Positions 51,020 to 60,514 of a DNA stretch of 64,000 bases are shown in pieces. A model generated the notes under the pieces. The model worked only from the letters and a program-made list of their open reading frames with translations. It did not search any database and was not told the DNA's origin. Every line of letters starts with the position of its first letter. The stretch's first letter is position 1. Position numbers and translations under genes: made by a program. This stretch comes from Kandleria vitulina DSM 20405 (GTDB lineage Bacteria; Bacillota_I; Bacilli_A; Erysipelotrichales; Coprobacillaceae): the NCBI RefSeq assembly GCF_000702065.1, contig NZ_JNKN01000005.1, forward strand, positions 62,001 to 126,000. Direction: 5' to 3'.

Positions 51020-52040
51020 AAAAGACCACTTTTCACATAACAGACAAATATAGGTTTTAAGGAGCTTCTTAAAGCAGAAAGTTGAGGATTGAATTATGAG
51101 CACTGTAAAACCTAGAAAAGATTCTTTAGTTGATTTCATCAAAAGATTTTCCAAGGAAGATAAATAGATCAATTTCTTTTTAAATCTGAAATGGCCTAAT
51201 GGCTTTTCCTGTGATAAATGTGACTGTCATGACTATTACCTGGTCAAAAGAAAGAATGTCAAAAATGGATATCTGCTTATCTGTAGAAAATGTGGACATC
51301 AGCACTCACTTCTGGCCCATACTATTTTTCAGGATTCAAATCTACTGATTGGCTTATATGTTTTCTTTAGCTCCAATAATGGGGTAAACGGTAATCAATT
51401 AGCCAATTATATGGATGTCAATGTCAAGATAGCCCGAAAATTCAGCAAAAAATGTCGCATCTTAATGGCTGAAAGCAATATTACAAAATTCATTCTATGA
51501 ATCGATATACTTGAAATAGGTGGACATCATACCGGAAAACGTAGGAAATGCTCTGAAAACAGGCATCCCACGCTTTTGGTATTGTCTACATCTGAAGATA
51601 ATGAATATCCTCAGTATATCAAGCTTCATGCTTTGCCTGATTATAAAGGTGAACCTATTGAAAGCTATCTTAAAGAAAAATGCCTATTCAACGATCAATA
51701 GTTATTAATTGCGATGGTGATAGAGCTTTTTTTCACCTGGAAAAATTAACACAGTTAGAAAACAGTGTAGTAGATTATACAAATGAAAATCATAAATTAA
51801 GATGGCTAAATACATTTGCAGGAAAATCACCTTTATAGATCCGTAAAGAAAAGAGATCTGCCGCTATTCTTAGCTGAACAGGAATGGAGAACAAATCACC
51901 GTTATTCAGGGAAGAACATCATGAAAAAGGTGATGAAATACATCAGTATGTCATGGCCAATTACATTTAAGCAAATAACCAATTCAGTACGTGCTTATGA
52001 AAAGCAGTTTCTACTAACGAAGTGAGAAAGGTGGTCTTTT
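51020..52040 (+). mobile_element. Degenerate IS1595-type insertion sequence
   Basis: Terminal inverted repeats: left AAAAGACCAC-TTTTCACAT (51020) and, read on the other strand, right AAAAGACCAC-CTTTCTCACTT (ending 52040). The interior is a broken zinc-ribbon transposase. Confidence 0.65.
51096..52025 (+). pseudogene. IS1595-family transposase with several stops
   Basis: The frame reads MSTVKPRKDSLVDFIKRFS, then WPNGFSCDKCDCHDYYLVK and LLICRKCGHQHSLLAHTIFQ (the zinc ribbon of IS1595 transposases). DIL.IGGHHTGKRRK, HALPDYKGEPIES and the C-terminal HHEKG follow. Stops at about 51168, 51498, 51699 and 51836 plus shifts break it. Inactive relic. Confidence 0.75.
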
Positions 52041-52066
52041 ATTTATTTAATATATCCTTTTTTACA

Positions 52067-53162
52067 CTTGAATTTACAATCTAAGTGCAACAAATAGAAA
52101 ATGACACATAGGTCTCTGATATAATGGTGTTTGCAAAGACAATCATTTATCAGGAGGAACCGTATGTGCCATTACAAACATCTTACACTAATTGAGCGAG
52201 AAAAGATAATGTTTTTTCTGGCTCAGAACTATTCTGTTACAGAAATTGCTAGAGCTATTGGTCGAAATAAATCTACCATATCCAGAGAAATCAAACGAAA
52301 TTCCAAGGAGGATTATTATCAGCCAGCTGTAGCTCATAATAGTTATTTAAAGAGACGTACAGCCTGTAAGCCTCATAAGAAACTTGAAGATCCAGATCTA
52401 TATTTATTAGTAAAGGAAAAATTCCTTGATCACCAATGGTCTCCAGAAGAGATATCCGGCAGATTAAGATATGAATCCGGCAAATGTATTATTAGTTGCA
52501 ATACTATTTATAGAGCCATCTATTCCGGAATGTTTGATGAACCAAACAAATCCCACGTAAACAGAGGCGCCATTAGAAAGCTTAGACATCGCGGCAAGTC
52601 TCGTCATACAAAAGATTATGAGGAGCGCCGCGGTAAAATACAAATATCCAATGATATTTCTCAAAGACCTGTCGGGTCGACAAATCGCTCTCAAAGAGGC
52701 CATTGGGAAGGAGACAGTGTTGTTGGGAAAAAGGGCAAAGCATGCCTGGTTACATTAGTTGATCGCAAAACAAGATTTCTAGTTGGCGGCAAAGCTTTCC
52801 GCAAAGCCGCTGCTGATGTCAATGTTGTTATAATACAATCACTTAAGGATCATCCTGTAAAATCAATAACTCCAGACAGAGGAAAGGAATTTGCAAATCA
52901 CAAAGAGGTAATTGTGGCACTGGATTATGTGCAATTCTATTTTCCATTACCTCACCATCCATGGCAGCGAGGAACCAATGAAAACACAAATGGTTTATTA
53001 AGAGAGTACTTTCCTGAAGGTGTCGATATAACAGAGATATCAGAAGAATATATTCAAGCAATGTATGATGAATTAAATAAGCGTCCACGAAAATGTCTTG
53101 GATACAAAACACCATATGAGGCTTATTACTCAACATCGTTGCACTTAACTTGACAATTCAAG
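52067..53162 (+). mobile_element. IS30-family insertion sequence
   Basis: About 1.1 kb bounded by imperfect 25-bp inverted repeats: 52067-52091 (CTTGAATT..TAAGTGCAAC) and 53138-53162 (GTTGCACTTA..AATTCAAG), 18-19 of 25 matched. It encloses one intact transposase gene. No clear target duplication. Inserted just beside the dead IS1595 element. Confidence 0.8.
52164..53153 (+). CDS. IS30-family transposase
   Basis: 329 aa. N-terminal HTH YKHLTLIEREKIMFFLAQNY and SVTEIARAIGRNKSTISREI, then the DDE core: GHWEGDSVVGKKG (first D), SITPDRGKEFANH (second D) and PWQRGTNENTNGLLREYFP (E). Complete, with all catalytic residues, so probably active. ATG at 52164 after CAGGAGGA. Its 3' end lies within the right inverted repeat. 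Confidence 0.94.
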   Translation: MCHYKHLTLIEREKIMFFLAQNYSVTEIARAIGRNKSTISREIKRNSKEDYYQPAVAHNSYLKRRTACKPHKKLEDPDLYLLVKEKFLDHQWSPEEISGRLRYESGKCIISCNTIYRAIYSGMFDEPNKSHVNRGAIRKLRHRGKSRHTKDYEERRGKIQISNDISQRPVGSTNRSQRGHWEGDSVVGKKGKACLVTLVDRKTRFLVGGKAFRKAAADVNVVIIQSLKDHPVKSITPDRGKEFANHKEVIVALDYVQFYFPLPHHPWQRGTNENTNGLLREYFPEGVDITEISEEYIQAMYDELNKRPRKCLGYKTPYEAYYSTSLHLT

Positions 53163-53349
53163 AATAAAACTTTTGATTTAAATATTTTACCATCTCAATT
53201 TCATTAAAGAGAAAATTATGAAGATGTGGAAGAGGTTTTTTACTTACTTCAAAGTACACCAATAAGAAGTAAGAAATCTTTTGATTCTTTAAGATCGGAC
53301 GTAAGTGGAATAAGTAAAAAATGTGGACAATTTGTTAGGAAAGAATTTG

Positions 53350-53613
53350 ATGTTAACATTTACAGGATCAATCAGTTATAATATTTTAGGGAATAATGTT
53401 ACTTTATACACTGCAAATTGTTTATTTAATGCCAAAGTGGCTAGATTTGATGATCATGAAGGTTCTATTATATTAAATCCAATGGAAGATAAATCCATGT
53501 ATATTGCATATACAACATATCAGGTAAATGAAGAGGCCGAAAAAGAACTTCAAAAAATAGAAGAAGAATTAAATGTGTATTATAACGCTATTAACAATAG
53601 ATCAGTTGATTAA
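53350..53613 (+). CDS. Hypothetical small protein
   Basis: 87 aa, MLTFTGSISYNILGNNVTLY, beta-rich in the first two thirds (VARFDDHEGSIILNPMEDKS) and ending with a short charged helix (NEEAEKELQKIEEELNVYY). No family recognised. GGAAAG lies 8 bp before the ATG at 53350. Located directly after the IS30 element and before a strong terminator. Confidence 0.5.
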   Translation: MLTFTGSISYNILGNNVTLYTANCLFNAKVARFDDHEGSIILNPMEDKSMYIAYTTYQVNEEAEKELQKIEEELNVYYNAINNRSVD

Positions 53614-53668
53614 GAAAAGATATGAAGAAGAAAAGTAAATGCCAATTTATCTGACTAATTTTATATAT

Positions 53669-53713
53669 AGAGAGCAAAATAAGAGCATGAACTTATTTTT
53701 CTCTCTTTTTTTT
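53669..53713 (+). terminator. Strong terminator after the small ORF
   Basis: AGAGAGCAAAATAAG pairs with CTTATTTTTCTCTCT (one mismatch) around an 8-nt loop, followed by eight or more T. Confidence 0.8.
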
Positions 53714-53894
53714 GGGGATTCTACATAATATTTGAATGCAGTATTATTTTTTTTAATAAAACATATTCGACACCATCTAAAAAAATGACATTTGTACAAC
53801 TGATGAAATTATATTTGAAAATAGTTAAAGGGAGACATAAAATGTAATATAGAATTCTTGATAAGAAATAGATGTAAAAGTTAGGAGGGGAAAT

Positions 53895-54767
53895 ATGGCT
53901 AATCTAGTTAGTTTGGAAAAAATATCATTAAAAAATCATCCAGAAATAAAAGAAGATCTAATTCAAAAGTTTATTTTTGAACATCCTGAATCATTAGGAC
54001 TGGGTGAACTTACACCTATACAAAGAGAACGTATCCAGCCTGCAGGAGGTAGATTGGATATATTGATGGGAACAGCTGATAATGATACAAGATATGAAAT
54101 AGAAATACAGTTGGGAGCAACTGATCCAAGTCATATTATTAGAACAATAGAATATTGGGACACAGAAAAGAAAAGATATCCACAGTATGATCATTGTGCT
54201 GTTATTGTTGCAGAGGAAATAACAGGACGCTTCATGAATGTAATAAATCTATTTAATGGAGCAATTCCTCTTATTGCATTACAAGTATCAGCATATAAAG
54301 TTGGAAATGATGTTTCTCTTGCTTTTACTAGAGTAATAGATAGAATCACACTTGGAACAGATGAAGAAGATGAATACGAAGTTACTGATCGAAAGTATTG
54401 GGAAAATCGAAGTACTAAAAAAATAATGGGAGTAGTAGATAAGATTTTCACTGATCTTGAGAATTATACATCTGGTTATGAACTTAAATATAATAAATTT
54501 TATGTTGGTTTAGCAAAAGATGGAATTGCAAAAAACTTCATATCTTTTAAGCCAAAGAAATCATTTTTGTATATGTTTTTTAAAACAAATGAAAATCAGG
54601 AGTTATCTCAGAAACTTGAAGATGCAGAACTTGATGTAACATATGAAGGTAGATGGAAACAATATAGAGTAAAGCTTCAAGGATATGATGAATATAAAAA
54701 ACATGAAGAACTTATTAGAAAGTGCGTAGAAGCAGCAATGGAATATTTTAATATTTCAGAGTATTAA
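53895..54767 (+). CDS. PD-(D/E)xK-like nuclease-fold protein
   Basis: 290 aa. Residues ~50-110 show the restriction-nuclease fold signature: GGRLDILMGT (metal Asp) and YEIEIQLGATDPSHIIRTIE (E-x-Q in place of the usual E-x-K), then YWDTEKKRYPQYDHCAVIVA. The C-terminal ~100 residues form a separate domain (FYVGLAKDGIAKNFISFKPK). This family often stands alone on accessory DNA; activity has to be inferred. GGAGGGG lies before the ATG. Own terminator. Confidence 0.75.
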   Translation: MANLVSLEKISLKNHPEIKEDLIQKFIFEHPESLGLGELTPIQRERIQPAGGRLDILMGTADNDTRYEIEIQLGATDPSHIIRTIEYWDTEKKRYPQYDHCAVIVAEEITGRFMNVINLFNGAIPLIALQVSAYKVGNDVSLAFTRVIDRITLGTDEEDEYEVTDRKYWENRSTKKIMGVVDKIFTDLENYTSGYELKYNKFYVGLAKDGIAKNFISFKPKKSFLYMFFKTNENQELSQKLEDAELDVTYEGRWKQYRVKLQGYDEYKKHEELIRKCVEAAMEYFNISEY

Positions 54768-54779
54768 AAGAAATGTTTT

Positions 54780-54810
54780 GCAAGTAAGCCTAAAGCTTAC
54801 TTGCTTTTTA
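54780..54810 (+). terminator. Terminator after the nuclease-like gene
   Basis: Perfect 10-bp stem GCAAGTAAGC / GCTTACTTGC with a 5-nt loop and TTTTT. Confidence 0.9.
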
Positions 54811-54901
54811 AATAAAAAAATAACGCTATTCCTACATATAATAAACAAACAAATGATTTTTATTGTTACCATTATGATATAATAAACATCAGGTGATACA
54901 T

Positions 54902-55903
54902 ATGAAGATATATTTAAATCTAAATAGTTTTTCTGCAATTCTATATTGCAGTACGCTTATTCCAACATCCATACCACCATTGACCTATGATGAATGGTAT
55001 GAAGTAGAAAAGAAGATAGAAGAACATAATTTAAATGATGTCAGTCGTTTAATGGGGATGAACGAAATGACATTAACGAATGTAGTAGGACTAGATGCCT
55101 ATCTTTCATTAAAGATTATTGCAAGAGCAACCTTGATGGCAGAAATGTTCTATGCGCTCTATCGATTAGAACAAGAAGGAATACAGGTGACAACCAAGTA
55201 TGAAGATAACTATCCAAAAAGTCTATTAAAACTAAAGAAACGTATGCCTCCTGTATTATTCTATGCTGGAGATTTATCTTTAATTAAAGAAGATAATGTT
55301 TCCATAGTAGGTCCACAGACTTCAAGCAAGAAACTAAAGAGAATGGTCAAGATGGCTGTTTCAAAGCTTGCTAGAGAAAGACGTACTCTTATAAGTGGAG
55401 ATATCAAAGGCGTAGATCAGTATGCCTTAAAACAGATGCTTTCTAGTGGAGGCAATGTAGTAGGGGTATTATCTGATCATCTTATTGATAAAATAAAAGA
55501 GTATAAACGATATATATCTAAAGGAAAGCTCTGTCTTATTAGTGCCATTGATCCTTATGCCTTCTTTGATGTCACTAATGCTTTAGATCGTAATATTTAT
55601 GTATGTGGTCTTTCATCTTGTCAGATCATTGCGGCTGTTCTTATTAATAGTGGTGCTGTATGGTTTACAGCCATACAGAACTTGCATTATAATTGGACAA
55701 GACAGCTGGTCATGGAAGTTCCTGAATATAATGGAAATCTTCGTCTTGAAGAGATGGGGGCTATTCCTATTAGCCGCGATGATCTTCAATCACCATTATC
55801 TATTGATGAAATCATAGAAAAAAACAATGTCTATGGAGAAGATGAACAGCCACAGATAGATCAGATGTCAATTTTTGAATTTATTGGAGAAAAGAATGGA
55901 TAA
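54902..55903 (+). CDS. dprA: DNA-processing protein DprA (SMF family)
   Basis: 333 aa. The Rossmann-like DprA core: YPKSLLKLKKRMPPVLFYAG and NVSIVGPQTSSKKLKRMVK, TLISGDIKGVDQYALKQML. The usual GSR motif (G-S-R-x-x-S/T) appears as GPQTSS, an altered version, so RecA-loading of incoming ssDNA by a typical mechanism is less certain. An N-terminal SAM-like part precedes it. AGGTGA precedes the ATG at 54902. It overlaps the rhomboid gene by 8 bp. Confidence 0.82.
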   Translation: MKIYLNLNSFSAILYCSTLIPTSIPPLTYDEWYEVEKKIEEHNLNDVSRLMGMNEMTLTNVVGLDAYLSLKIIARATLMAEMFYALYRLEQEGIQVTTKYEDNYPKSLLKLKKRMPPVLFYAGDLSLIKEDNVSIVGPQTSSKKLKRMVKMAVSKLARERRTLISGDIKGVDQYALKQMLSSGGNVVGVLSDHLIDKIKEYKRYISKGKLCLISAIDPYAFFDVTNALDRNIYVCGLSSCQIIAAVLINSGAVWFTAIQNLHYNWTRQLVMEVPEYNGNLRLEEMGAIPISRDDLQSPLSIDEIIEKNNVYGEDEQPQIDQMSIFEFIGEKNG

Positions 55904-56510
55904 AAATTTTAAACATTACCCTATAACTTATGGTATGATTCTATTATGTATGGCGGTCTATATTGTCACAACATTATTGTATGGTCCAGAAATGGATGCC
56001 ACTCAAGCATTGAACATGGGTGCTTTTAATGGTATCGCTGTAGATATGTACGGTGAGTATTGGCGATTGTTGACGGCTAACTTTCTACATTTTGGATTGG
56101 TTCACATTTTTGTAAACTGTTATTCACTCTATAATGTAGGACTCATTTCTGAAGAAATCTTTGGAAAAAGAGATTATGCGATCATCTGTCTTGCAAGTGC
56201 TATTTCTACAAACTTGATTCCATTGCTTATGTATATGTACAATGGCTTTGAAGCTTCTGTTGTATCAGCAGGAATCAGTGGTGTCATCTTTGGAATCATC
56301 GGTTCATTATTGGCACTTGTGTATGTCAGAAGAGATTTAACAGATATCTTTAAGCCACTATTTATCAATGTAGCTTTTATGATACTAATATCTGTCATTG
56401 TACCAAACATATCATTAAGCGGGCACATGTCAGGGCTTGCTGGAGGATTCTTTAGTGCATTGCTCATATTGAAATATCGAATGAAAAAGAAGAATCAGTT
56501 ATTGAATTAA
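55896..56510 (+). CDS. Rhomboid-family intramembrane serine protease
   Basis: 204 aa, six predicted membrane helices. Rhomboid motifs: LTANFLHFGLVHIFVNCYSL (H-x-x-x-H/N-x-x-x region), catalytic Ser in SAGISGVIFGIIG (GxSG), and catalytic His in LSGHMSGLAGGFF. It cleaves membrane-spanning proteins; the substrate is unknown. It overlaps dprA by 8 bp and is followed after 10 bp by galU. Confidence 0.9.
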   Translation: MDKNFKHYPITYGMILLCMAVYIVTTLLYGPEMDATQALNMGAFNGIAVDMYGEYWRLLTANFLHFGLVHIFVNCYSLYNVGLISEEIFGKRDYAIICLASAISTNLIPLLMYMYNGFEASVVSAGISGVIFGIIGSLLALVYVRRDLTDIFKPLFINVAFMILISVIVPNISLSGHMSGLAGGFFSALLILKYRMKKKNQLLN

Positions 56511-56520
56511 GGAGATTAAA

Positions 56521-57414
56521 ATGAGACAAACGAAAGTAAGAAAAGCAGTTATACCTGCAGCCGGTTTAGGAACAAGATTTTTACCTGCCACTAAGGCATT
56601 GCCAAAGGAAATGCTGCCAATTGTAGATATTCCTACAATTCAGTATATTATCCAGGAAGCAGTAGATAGCGGCATTGAAGAAATTCTTGTTATCACTAAT
56701 AGCAACAAGCATGCTATGGAAAACCATTTCGACGTTAACTATGAACTAGAAGAACGTCTAAAAGCATCAGGAAAAACTGAACAGGTCAAGATGGTTAGAG
56801 ATATTGCCAATATGGCCAATATCTATTACATTCGTCAGAAGGAACCTAAAGGTTTAGGTCACGCAATCATGTGTGCAAATGACTTCATCGGAGATGAACC
56901 ATTTGCGGTATTGCTTGGTGATGACGTTGTCATCAATAAGGAAGGGCAGCCTGCTTTAAAGCAGCTTATTGATGCTTATCAGGAAACTAAGTCTTCAGTA
57001 GTAGGGGTACAGACTGTACCAAAGGAAACTGTTAACAAGTATGGTATTATTGCACCATCACGTTCACATCCTGCTAAGGGACGTTTAGTTAAGTTATCAG
57101 ACATGGTAGAAAAACCAAAAATAGATAAGGCACCAAGTCAGATGGCTATCTTAGGTCGTTATGTATTAACACCAGAAATCTTTGATTTCCTTGAAACACA
57201 GGGTAAAGGTGCTGGAGGAGAAATTCAGCTTACTGATGCAATCAAGAGATTGATGGATCGTCAGGCTGTTTATGCTTATGATTTTGAAGGTAACAGATAT
57301 GATGTAGGGGATAAATTTGGATTCATCCAGGCGACAATAGATTTCGCTCTTGATCGTCCAGAATTACATGATGCTGTTGCAAAATATATTAAAGAAAAGG
57401 CTGAAAAGTTATAA
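56521..57414 (+). CDS. galU: UTP-glucose-1-phosphate uridylyltransferase
   Basis: 297 aa. Makes UDP-glucose from UTP and glucose-1-P, feeding polysaccharide, teichoic acid and glycolipid synthesis. Nucleotide motif VIPAAGLGTRFLPATKALPK, then GLGHAIMCANDFIG, LLGDDVV and RYDVGDKFGFIQA. Complete. AAGGAG precedes the ATG. The next gene starts inside its stop codon (1-bp overlap). Confidence 0.95.
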   Translation: MRQTKVRKAVIPAAGLGTRFLPATKALPKEMLPIVDIPTIQYIIQEAVDSGIEEILVITNSNKHAMENHFDVNYELEERLKASGKTEQVKMVRDIANMANIYYIRQKEPKGLGHAIMCANDFIGDEPFAVLLGDDVVINKEGQPALKQLIDAYQETKSSVVGVQTVPKETVNKYGIIAPSRSHPAKGRLVKLSDMVEKPKIDKAPSQMAILGRYVLTPEIFDFLETQGKGAGGEIQLTDAIKRLMDRQAVYAYDFEGNRYDVGDKFGFIQATIDFALDRPELHDAVAKYIKEKAEKL

Positions 57415-57860
57415 TGAGTCTAAAAGAAAAAGTTCGAGAGTATCAAAAGAGAAGGGAAGCTAAAAAGTATTTTCGTTCACAAAATCAGTATGTCATTCAT
57501 GGTAAAGATCTGCCTAAGTATATTGCTGCTATTGTTGTAGCATCAATTGTCATTGGGGGAATTGCGGCTTATATTGAAAGAGCACTTCCAATTGTACCAA
57601 TGGTACTTTACCTTATAATCGGTATTGCAATCGCTGAAATTCTGTATCGTGTATCTGGCATGAAATCCAAGGAAATGGGTATCCTTGCAGTTATAGCCTG
57701 TATTCTTTGTTATATTGTAAAAGGCATTGTCACATTGCTTCTAGCTGGAGTGATGATCACTCTTTCAAATGTGTTATCAGTGCTATTTAACAATAGTCTT
57801 ATAGGATACTTGTTCATGTTTGCAGGATGCTACTTTGCCTATATGAGATCTGTTGATTAG
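57414..57860 (+). CDS. Four-TM membrane protein of unknown function
   Basis: 148 aa. A basic N-terminus (REYQKRREAKKYFRSQ) precedes hydrophobic segments at about 39-58, 59-80, 90-120 and 125-142 (VASIVIGGIAAYI, YLIIGIAIAEILY, AVIACILCYIVKG, GYLFMFAGCYFAYM). No family recognised. Overlaps the galU stop by 1 bp, so it is co-transcribed. Confidence 0.7.
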   Translation: MSLKEKVREYQKRREAKKYFRSQNQYVIHGKDLPKYIAAIVVASIVIGGIAAYIERALPIVPMVLYLIIGIAIAEILYRVSGMKSKEMGILAVIACILCYIVKGIVTLLLAGVMITLSNVLSVLFNNSLIGYLFMFAGCYFAYMRSVD

Positions 57861-57869
57861 GGTGAAACA

Positions 57870-58295
57870 ATGAATATCGCTGTTGTAAACTTAGGAAGAA
57901 GTCAACAGATCAAAACATTAGCTGATGACATGGCAAGACAGGCACGTACCTATATGCGAGAAGCTGCTGATTTTTCAAGCACTGAACATGCTGATCTATT
58001 ACTCATTGGATTTGATACACGCTTTTTCAATAAAAAAAGAGAAAGAGAAGTCTTCTCTTTCTTATCACGATTAAATCGAGAACACATTAACAATGTTGCT
58101 TTATTTTCAGTATACAGTCATTCCAACAAAATGATGAAACATGTCGTTTCCTACTGTCAAAAGCAAGATCTCCCATTACTTAGAGATCTCTACAGCGTAC
58201 AGGTCTCTTTCTCCAAAGAACTGCCTCCGTCAGTTCTTCAGGGAGGAAGAGTGTACGTTGATGATATGGTCAATATTGTTAATAATTACTATTAA
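57870..58295 (+). CDS. Flavodoxin-like-fold protein
   Basis: 141 aa, MNIAVVNLGRSQQIKTLADD.., DLLLIGFDTRFFNKKRER. The alternating strand-helix pattern and ADLLLIG resemble flavodoxin-like folds, but the N-terminal phosphate-binding loop (NLGRSQQI) is not a standard FMN loop. Function unknown. Last gene of the dprA-galU run before a bidirectional terminator. Confidence 0.6.
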   Translation: MNIAVVNLGRSQQIKTLADDMARQARTYMREAADFSSTEHADLLLIGFDTRFFNKKREREVFSFLSRLNREHINNVALFSVYSHSNKMMKHVVSYCQKQDLPLLRDLYSVQVSFSKELPPSVLQGGRVYVDDMVNIVNNYY

Positions 58296-58324
58296 AAAAG
58301 ATTGTCAAAAAGACAATCTTTTTT
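58294..58324. terminator. Bidirectional terminator between convergent genes
   Basis: 13-bp stem AAAAAAGATTGTC / GACAATCTTTTTT with an AAAAA loop serves the plus-strand run and def on the minus strand. Confidence 0.9.
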
Positions 58325-58325
58325 G

Positions 58326-58895
58326 TTATTCGATTACCATTGCATTAGGAATAGGTGCTGTAGGATTTTCTTTGTTGAAATGATCATAGTAAAGAACACC
58401 GTCAAAATGATCCATTTCATGCTGAATACAGATGGCAGTAAAGCCTCTTGCTACAATCTTGACATCTTTTTTAGTTAAGGCATCATAAGCTTTTAATGTA
58501 ATCTTGGCATGTCTTGGGACAAGTCCTGATTTATCTTCAGGAACAGAAAGACATCCTTCACCATGTCTTAAGTAAGCTTCTTTTTCTGTATAAGAGATAA
58601 CCTTAGGATTTACAAGAACCCATTGGTCAATATTCTTTACATTACCTTCACTATCCACATTTGGAATATAGATAGCACACATTCTTTTAAGCTGTCCTAC
58701 CTGAACGGCTGCAAGGCCAACACCTGGTCTTAAATCATATTTTTCTGCGATTTCTTCATCCTGTGAATTTTTAAGATATTCAAACATATCTAATGCTAGT
58801 TTTTCATCTTCTTCACTTAAAGGGACTTTAACTTCCTTAGAAATTTCCCTGATTAATGGATGACTGTCATCGATTATATCTTTCATAGTAATCAT
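58326..58895 (-). CDS. def: Peptide deformylase
   Basis: 189 aa. Removes the formyl group from new proteins. Three family motifs are present: GVGLAAVQVG, EGCLSVP and IQHEMDHFDG (metal ligands Cys, His, His). The insertion between motifs 1 and 2 and the EGCLSVPE form fit type II enzymes of Gram-positive bacteria. GAGGTGAT precedes the ATG at 58895; an in-frame upstream ATG at 58913 is less likely. Confidence 0.95.
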   Translation of the reverse strand: MITMKDIIDDSHPLIREISKEVKVPLSEEDEKLALDMFEYLKNSQDEEIAEKYDLRPGVGLAAVQVGQLKRMCAIYIPNVDSEGNVKNIDQWVLVNPKVISYTEKEAYLRHGEGCLSVPEDKSGLVPRHAKITLKAYDALTKKDVKIVARGFTAICIQHEMDHFDGVLYYDHFNKENPTAPIPNAMVIE

Positions 58896-59015
58896 GTTTT
58901 TATCACCTCGCACGCATTATATCAAATATCCTTATTTGTTGCTAGTCAAATGAAACTGAAGTATTTTATTTTGATGTAGAATCATGTATAATATTTTTAA
59001 TATTGGGAGGTTTCT

Positions 59016-59276
59016 ATGTACGATTATCCTTTATTGGAAGAATGGACAACACAGGAAATCTGTGATGTCATTGCATTATATAACGCAGTTGAAAAAGCAT
59101 ATGAAGGCGGTATTAAACGTGATCAGTTCATGAAAGCCTATCGTCGTTTTACTGAAATTGTAGACTCCAAGTCTTTACAGAAACAGTTGGATCGCGCTTT
59201 TATGAAAGCATCTTCGTATTCAATCTATAAAGTATTTAAAGCGTCGCAAGAAGGGAATGATATGATTTGTCTTTAA
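59016..59276 (+). CDS. UPF0223 family protein
   Basis: 86 aa, MYDYPLLEEWTTQEICDVIA then YRRFTEIVDSKSLQKQLDRA: the UPF0223 (YktA-like) pattern, complete. Small helical protein of unknown function. GGGAGG precedes the ATG. It overlaps the ftsW-like start by 10 bp, so the two are probably coupled. Confidence 0.88.
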   Translation: MYDYPLLEEWTTQEICDVIALYNAVEKAYEGGIKRDQFMKAYRRFTEIVDSKSLQKQLDRAFMKASSYSIYKVFKASQEGNDMICL

Positions 59277-60514
59277 GTGAAAATGTAAAAAGCATACTTC
59301 GTATCTTTAAGCGTTCAGGCGTTGACAAGAGTCTCTACTTTGCGACTTTTCTATTGGCCATATTTGGTATCTATATGATTGCGGATGCTTCAGTAGGAAG
59401 CACCATCCGTTTAGGACCAAAGTTTGTTTTTGTGAATCTATTTAAACAGCTGTTCTTTGTTTCCATTGGTACTGTCGCATTATTTGTGGCGGCTAAAGGG
59501 ATGAATAAAAAACTAGGAATGAACAATCTTAATAAATGTAAACTTTATTATGGGATTGCTTTAATCGCACTTTTTGCCTGTAGACTATGGAATATCAATG
59601 GGTCACATGCCTGGATTGTACTTGGTCCAGTGACCATTCAGCCGGCTGAATTCATGAAGATTATACTTGTCTTTGTATTAGCCTATACACTTGGAGAATT
59701 ACCAAAAAGATATAAAATAAGCAAGTACATTAGTCCAAGAAAACGTCGTGAACTCTTAAGAATCAAAAAGAGAGATTGCTTATATTGGCCAGTGGGCATG
59801 GTACTTGGTGCAACTGCCACTATCATTGTGATTCAGAAAGACTTTGGGTCAGCAGCCATCTTGCTCGCGATGTGTTTCGTTGTCTTTTTATGTGCGCCAG
59901 ATCCATACTATCGTCCTTATAAGAAAATGGCGATTATGGCTGCGGCTGTTGGGGTTGTAGTAGTAGCTGTTGGTTCAACTTTTATCTTTAGATCACATCA
60001 GCTTCAACGTATTGTCACTTGGAAAGATCCATTAAATGAGAAATACATCTATTCTAAAGCTATGCAGGTCATCAATGGTCTCATTGCTTTTACTAACGGT
60101 GGACTTATCGGACGTGGTGCTGGAAATTCCGTTATGAAATTCGGTTATATCCCAGAAGCACAAAACGACTATATTTCAGCTATTGTCGCTGAAGAATTTG
60201 GATTCTTTGGTATATTGATTATTATTGTTTTATATTGTTATATTATCTTCAAGTTATTTAACTATGCACAAAAAATCAAGAATGATAAATATAAGCTTAT
60301 CCTTGTCGGAATCTCAAGTTACTTCTTTATGCACATGATTGTAAACTTAGGTGGTGTATCAGGATACATTCCAATGACCGGTGTGCCACTTCTTCTGATC
60401 AGTGCCGGGGGAACATCTACAGTTGTCGCGATGTATTCAATAGGGGCTGCTCAGCGAGTGATTTCTATCTACAATAAAGATAAGCTAAAAAGAGAGGCGG
60501 AAGAATCATTATGA
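59267..60514 (+). CDS. FtsW/RodA/SpoVE-family peptidoglycan glycosyltransferase
   Basis: 415 aa SEDS protein that polymerises lipid II in division or elongation with a partner PBP. About ten membrane helices; key motifs ADASVGSTIRLGP, WNINGSHAWIVLGPVTIQPAE, QKDFGSAAILLAM, PEAQNDYISAIVAEEFGF and GVPLLLISAGGTSTVV (catalytic-region Asp and lipid-binding loops). Start is a TTG at 59267 inside the upstream gene after AGAAGGG; no ATG fits. FtsW versus RodA cannot be told from sequence alone. Confidence 0.9.
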   Translation: MSLSENVKSILRIFKRSGVDKSLYFATFLLAIFGIYMIADASVGSTIRLGPKFVFVNLFKQLFFVSIGTVALFVAAKGMNKKLGMNNLNKCKLYYGIALIALFACRLWNINGSHAWIVLGPVTIQPAEFMKIILVFVLAYTLGELPKRYKISKYISPRKRRELLRIKKRDCLYWPVGMVLGATATIIVIQKDFGSAAILLAMCFVVFLCAPDPYYRPYKKMAIMAAAVGVVVVAVGSTFIFRSHQLQRIVTWKDPLNEKYIYSKAMQVINGLIAFTNGGLIGRGAGNSVMKFGYIPEAQNDYISAIVAEEFGFFGILIIIVLYCYIIFKLFNYAQKIKNDKYKLILVGISSYFFMHMIVNLGGVSGYIPMTGVPLLLISAGGTSTVVAMYSIGAAQRVISIYNKDKLKREAEESL

